Shown: in pieces, positions 61,156 to 64,000 of the stretch
Numbering within the stretch: position 1 is the stretch's first letter
Layout: each line of letters opens with the position of its first letter
Assembly: GCF_014205135.1 (NCBI RefSeq)
Contig: NZ_JACHMY010000001.1
Span: 8,742,001-8,806,000 of the forward strand
DNA: 64,000 bases
DNA from: Kribbella italica
GTDB lineage: Bacteria > Actinomycetota > Actinomycetes > Propionibacteriales > Kribbellaceae
Direction: 5' to 3'
Program-made: the position numbers and the translations under genes
The notes under the pieces: generated by a model
The model's input: only the letters and a program-made list of their open reading frames with translations
Databases searched by the model: none
What the model was told of the DNA's origin: nothing

Positions 61156-62150
61156 GCGACAACCTGCGTGTCGCCGTGGTCGGTGCGGGTGGGTGGGGTC
61201 GCGAGCATGCCCGGGTCTTCGCCCGTCGCCCCGATTGTGAACTGGTCGCGCTCGCCGCCCGTACGCCGGAGTCGGCGGCCAGGCGCGCAGCGGAGTACGG
61301 CGCCGCGCCGTACACCGATCTGGCCGCGATGCTCCGGGAGACCGAGCCGGACCTGGTCACCGTGTGCCTGCCGAACGAGGAACACTTCGAGCCCACCCGG
61401 TTCCTCCTCGAGTCAGGGGTGAATCTGCTGGTGGAGAAGCCTCTCGTGTTCGACCTGGCCGAGGCCGACGAGCTGCTCCGGCTGGCCGCGGAACGCGACC
61501 TCTTCTTCGGGATCAACTTCAACCACCGGTACGCCGAGCCGGTCGTCCGCGCTCGCGCGGCGATCAGCGACGGCCTGCTCGGCGAGTTGGTGTTCCTCAC
61601 CTGGCGGTTCGGTGGGGAGCCGAATCACGGGAACTCGCCTCATGCGAACCTGATCGAGACCCAGTGCCACGGCTTCGACCTGCTCGAGCAGTTGGGCGGG
61701 CCGATCCGGTCGGTGGCCGCACAGATGACCGACCAGACCTACGGCGCCTACAGCACGGTCGCGTTGGCGCTGGCCTTCGAGTCCGGTGCGGTCGGCACGA
61801 TGCTGGGCAGCTACGACTCGTCGTACGCCTATCCCGACAGTCAGTTGATCGAGATCAACGGGACCGCGGGGCGGGCCACGATCCACGACACCGTCCGCCG
61901 GCTCACTCTTTCCCGGGCCGGCGACGCGACCGCCAGCGTCTGGCAGCCGGGCTATTTCGACGACGAGGCGCGCTCGTTCGAAGCCACGTTCGACCGGCAC
62001 GCCGACGCCGTCGTCACCGCGCTCCGGGCCGGCGGCCCACCACCCGTTCACGCGTCCGCCGGCCGGCGTGCGCTGCAGCTCGCCCAGGCCACGATCGCCT
62101 CGTTCGACCGGGGTGTGCGCGTCGACGTCGACGAGTTCGTTCGAGCCTGA
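61152..62150 (+). CDS. Gfo/Idh/MocA family NAD(P)-dependent oxidoreductase
   Basis: A 332-aa dehydrogenase with Rossmann start VAVVGAGGWGREHARVF, the EKP motif in NLLVEKPLVFDLAEA, NFNHRYAEPV and a catalytic-region His in ETQCHGFDLLEQ. It is translationally coupled to the zinc dehydrogenase upstream and followed by the sugar-binding lipoprotein after 24 nt. It likely acts in the same sugar pathway. Confidence 0.88.
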   Translation: MSDNLRVAVVGAGGWGREHARVFARRPDCELVALAARTPESAARRAAEYGAAPYTDLAAMLRETEPDLVTVCLPNEEHFEPTRFLLESGVNLLVEKPLVFDLAEADELLRLAAERDLFFGINFNHRYAEPVVRARAAISDGLLGELVFLTWRFGGEPNHGNSPHANLIETQCHGFDLLEQLGGPIRSVAAQMTDQTYGAYSTVALALAFESGAVGTMLGSYDSSYAYPDSQLIEINGTAGRATIHDTVRRLTLSRAGDATASVWQPGYFDDEARSFEATFDRHADAVVTALRAGGPPPVHASAGRRALQLAQATIASFDRGVRVDVDEFVRA

Positions 62151-62174
62151 CCGTCACTGTTCCAGGAGGCACCC

Positions 62175-63572
62175 ATGTCAGCACCGCACCCCATCGGCCG
62201 TAGACGGTTGCTCCAGCTCGGCGGGCTGGCCGCGCTGGGCAGCGCCGCGGCCGGCCTGTCCGGCTGCAGCGGAAAGTCGCTCGGCGACTCCGGCTCAGGA
62301 TCCAGCTCCGGGGGCAAGCAGTTGCAGTTCATGTTCTGGGGATCGACCGCCGAGCAGAAGGCGATCGCGAACATGCTCAAGGGCTTCGAGAAGGAGAAGC
62401 CCGGCGTGACGGTGAAGCCGGTCTTCACTCCCGCGGACTACGACACCAAGCTGAACGCCCTGGTAGCCAGCAACCGGCAGCCCGACCTGTGCTACATGCA
62501 GGCTGCGATGGGCTACCGGCTGGCCGAGCAGGGCAAGCTGGTCAACCTCTATCCGTACTTCGACAAGTACCCCGACCTGGCGAACCGGTTGCCCGGCACC
62601 TACTTCTGGTGGGACAAGGGCAAGACCTACGGGACCCAGAGCGCGAACGAGATCATGTCGCTGTGGTACAGCAAGGCCGCCTTCGGCGACGCGGGCGTCG
62701 CCGTACCTCCGGCCGAAGCAGCGAAGGCCTGGAACTGGGACACCTTCGTCGACACGGCGTACAAGCTCACCGTCGACCAGGAGGGCAGGCACCCGGACGA
62801 AACCGGCTTCGACGCCAAGCGGATCCGCCAGTACGGCGTATCGGCCGGACTCGGCGCGACGGTCTGGCAACCCTTGTTGCTCAGCCGGGGGATCAACTTC
62901 ACCGACGAGACCGCGACGAAGAGCATGCTGGATACCCCCGAGGCGATCGAGGTGTTCCAGGACCTGGCCGATCTGATGTTCAAGCACCGGGTCGCGCCGA
63001 CGCCGGCGCAACTCGGCAACAACGCCCCGAGTACGACCGTACAGCTGAAGACCCGGCGCGTCGCGATGGTGATCGACGGGCAGTGGACGCTGCTCGACCT
63101 GAGCCAGGGCAACGTCGAGTTCGGGATGGGAGTGCTGCCCCGGTACGACAAGCCGATGACGATCACGCTCGGCGGGGCGACGGCGATCTTCGCGTCCACG
63201 AAACACGAGGAGGAAGCGGTCGAGCTGTACCTGCACCACGACAACCCGGAGAAGGTCGACCTGTTCAGCTCCGGGCTGTGGATGCCGCTGGAGAAGCGGT
63301 ACTACACCGACCAGAAGGACATCGACGTGTGGACGCGCAACGACGCGCACCCACCCGAGTACCGGACCGCGGCGATCGACTACACGATCAACCACTCGGC
63401 GCCGTACTTCTACCAGAAGCTGCGCAACATCGAGGCGATCGACAAGGTGCTGACGCCCGCGATCCAGGTGATCCAGCAGGGCAAGACACCGGCCGCCGAA
63501 GTCCTGAAGCCGCTCGCTGCCAAGCTGAACGGTGGGCTGCTGAAGGGCACCTACCCGACCGACGGCAGATGA
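62175..63572 (+). CDS. Extracellular sugar-binding lipoprotein of an ABC importer (Tat-exported)
   Basis: A 465-aa family 1 solute-binding protein. A twin-arginine signal (IGRRRLLQLGGLAALG) ends in the lipobox LSGC (Cys31), followed by a Ser/Gly linker. The mature region resembles YcjN/MalE-type binding proteins (NRQPDLCYMQAAMGYRLAEQ). AGGAGG-like sequence precedes ATG 62175. It overlaps the permease gene by 4 nt. With GH127 nearby the ligand may be an arabinofuranosyl oligosaccharide. Confidence 0.9.
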   Translation: MSAPHPIGRRRLLQLGGLAALGSAAAGLSGCSGKSLGDSGSGSSSGGKQLQFMFWGSTAEQKAIANMLKGFEKEKPGVTVKPVFTPADYDTKLNALVASNRQPDLCYMQAAMGYRLAEQGKLVNLYPYFDKYPDLANRLPGTYFWWDKGKTYGTQSANEIMSLWYSKAAFGDAGVAVPPAEAAKAWNWDTFVDTAYKLTVDQEGRHPDETGFDAKRIRQYGVSAGLGATVWQPLLLSRGINFTDETATKSMLDTPEAIEVFQDLADLMFKHRVAPTPAQLGNNAPSTTVQLKTRRVAMVIDGQWTLLDLSQGNVEFGMGVLPRYDKPMTITLGGATAIFASTKHEEEAVELYLHHDNPEKVDLFSSGLWMPLEKRYYTDQKDIDVWTRNDAHPPEYRTAAIDYTINHSAPYFYQKLRNIEAIDKVLTPAIQVIQQGKTPAAEVLKPLAAKLNGGLLKGTYPTDGR

Positions 63573-64000
63573 CCGCGGCCACCGTGCGGAGCCCCAGCCG
63601 TCGAGGTGACCTGCTCAGGTCGGAACGGCGGTGGGGATGGTTGCTCGCGGCACCGGCCATCCTCGGGTTCGTGATCTTCACGATCGGGCCGATGGTCGCC
63701 TCGCTGGTGTTCAGCCTGACCGACTGGACCATCGGGGCTCCCGCGAAGTTCATCGGCCTCGACAACTACGACCGGCTGGCCGGTGACCCGCTGTTCTGGA
63801 AGTCCCTGAACGTCACCACCTATTACACCCTCGGCGTCGTACCGCTCACCCTGCTGGCCGGCTTCGTCGTCGCGCTCTTGCTGAACCAGGGGGTCCGCGG
63901 TCGTTCTTTCTGGCGCACGATCTACTACCTGCCCACGCTGGTACCGGCCGTGGCCAGTTCGGTGTTGTGGATCTGGATCTTCAACCCCGACTTCGGTCTG
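63569..64000 (+). CDS. Carbohydrate ABC transporter permease, MalF type (3' truncated by window)
   Basis: The first 144 codons of a permease. A basic N-terminus (SPSRRGDLLRSERRWGW) is followed by membrane segments LLAAPAILGFVIFTIGPMVA and later LGVVPLTLLAGFVVALLLNQ, the usual start of MalF-type subunits. The start codon overlaps the binding-protein stop (ATGA). The EAA loop lies beyond the window. Confidence 0.9.
   Translation, partial: MTAATVRSPSRRGDLLRSERRWGWLLAAPAILGFVIFTIGPMVASLVFSLTDWTIGAPAKFIGLDNYDRLAGDPLFWKSLNVTTYYTLGVVPLTLLAGFVVALLLNQGVRGRSFWRTIYYLPTLVPAVASSVLWIWIFNPDFGL

Overview
The window is high-GC (roughly 70%) actinobacterial chromosome. A sigK/rskA-type sigma/anti-sigma locus beside dipZ and a fasciclin gene, an F420-type luciferase-like oxidoreductase, a SARP regulator, a PonA-like bifunctional PBP and three sugar ABC importers without their own ATPase all fit a soil actinomycete. 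Kribbella or another Nocardioidales is my best guess; no rRNA or complete tRNA gene is present to settle it.

Left part (1-32.7 kb): ordinary chromosome. It opens with the tail of a kinase-like gene, a 19-bp tandem repeat with a long palindrome, and a class A penicillin-binding protein whose transpeptidase motifs look destroyed. Next come a DUF418/TetR pair and a sugar operon reading right to left (GH36 alpha-galactosidase-like enzyme, two permeases, solute-binding lipoprotein, PhyH-type oxygenase) with a divergent AraC regulator. A UshA-like 5'-nucleotidase with a discoidin-like domain and a HAD hydrolase follow. Then comes the redox/sigma-K block: dipZ, a fasciclin lipoprotein, and sigK flanked by two paralogous anti-sigma genes. 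A LysR gene, an acetyltransferase and a SARP follow. A second ABC operon (27.8 to 21.2 kb, minus strand) carries an oxidoreductase, a cupin and a split pair resembling the two halves of plant Tm-1, with a divergent MocR regulator. An alpha/beta hydrolase, a methyltransferase and a secreted protein complete this part.

Island (32.68 to about 48 kb): it begins at a 40-nt fragment matching the 3' end of a tRNA-Lys(CTT) gene, the usual scar of an integrative element. It holds a defence block on the plus strand: a Gabija-like OLD nuclease and UvrD helicase, both broken by single-base frameshifts, then an intact run of a PD-(D/E)XK nuclease with iron-sulfur-type cysteines, a zinc-ribbon/REase protein, a DinG-like helicase and a pPIWI-RE protein. 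A membrane protein of unknown function and a truncated IS630 transposase close it. No intact integrase is present.

Right part (48-64 kb): a TetR/SDR pair is followed by 1.3 kb of gene fragments (serine hydrolase, tyrosine recombinase, SDR, solute-binding protein). Then comes a four-gene oxidoreductase operon (LLM, RidA, SnoaL-like, FAD oxidase). The last region looks like an arabinofuranoside utilisation locus: GH127 enzyme, LacI repressor, and an operon of zinc dehydrogenase, Gfo/Idh/MocA oxidoreductase, solute-binding lipoprotein and a permease cut by the window end. Two short palindromes are shared between its promoters. It is interrupted by fragments of an MFS transporter, an IS110 transposase and a carotenoid oxygenase, plus an intact phosphotransferase gene.
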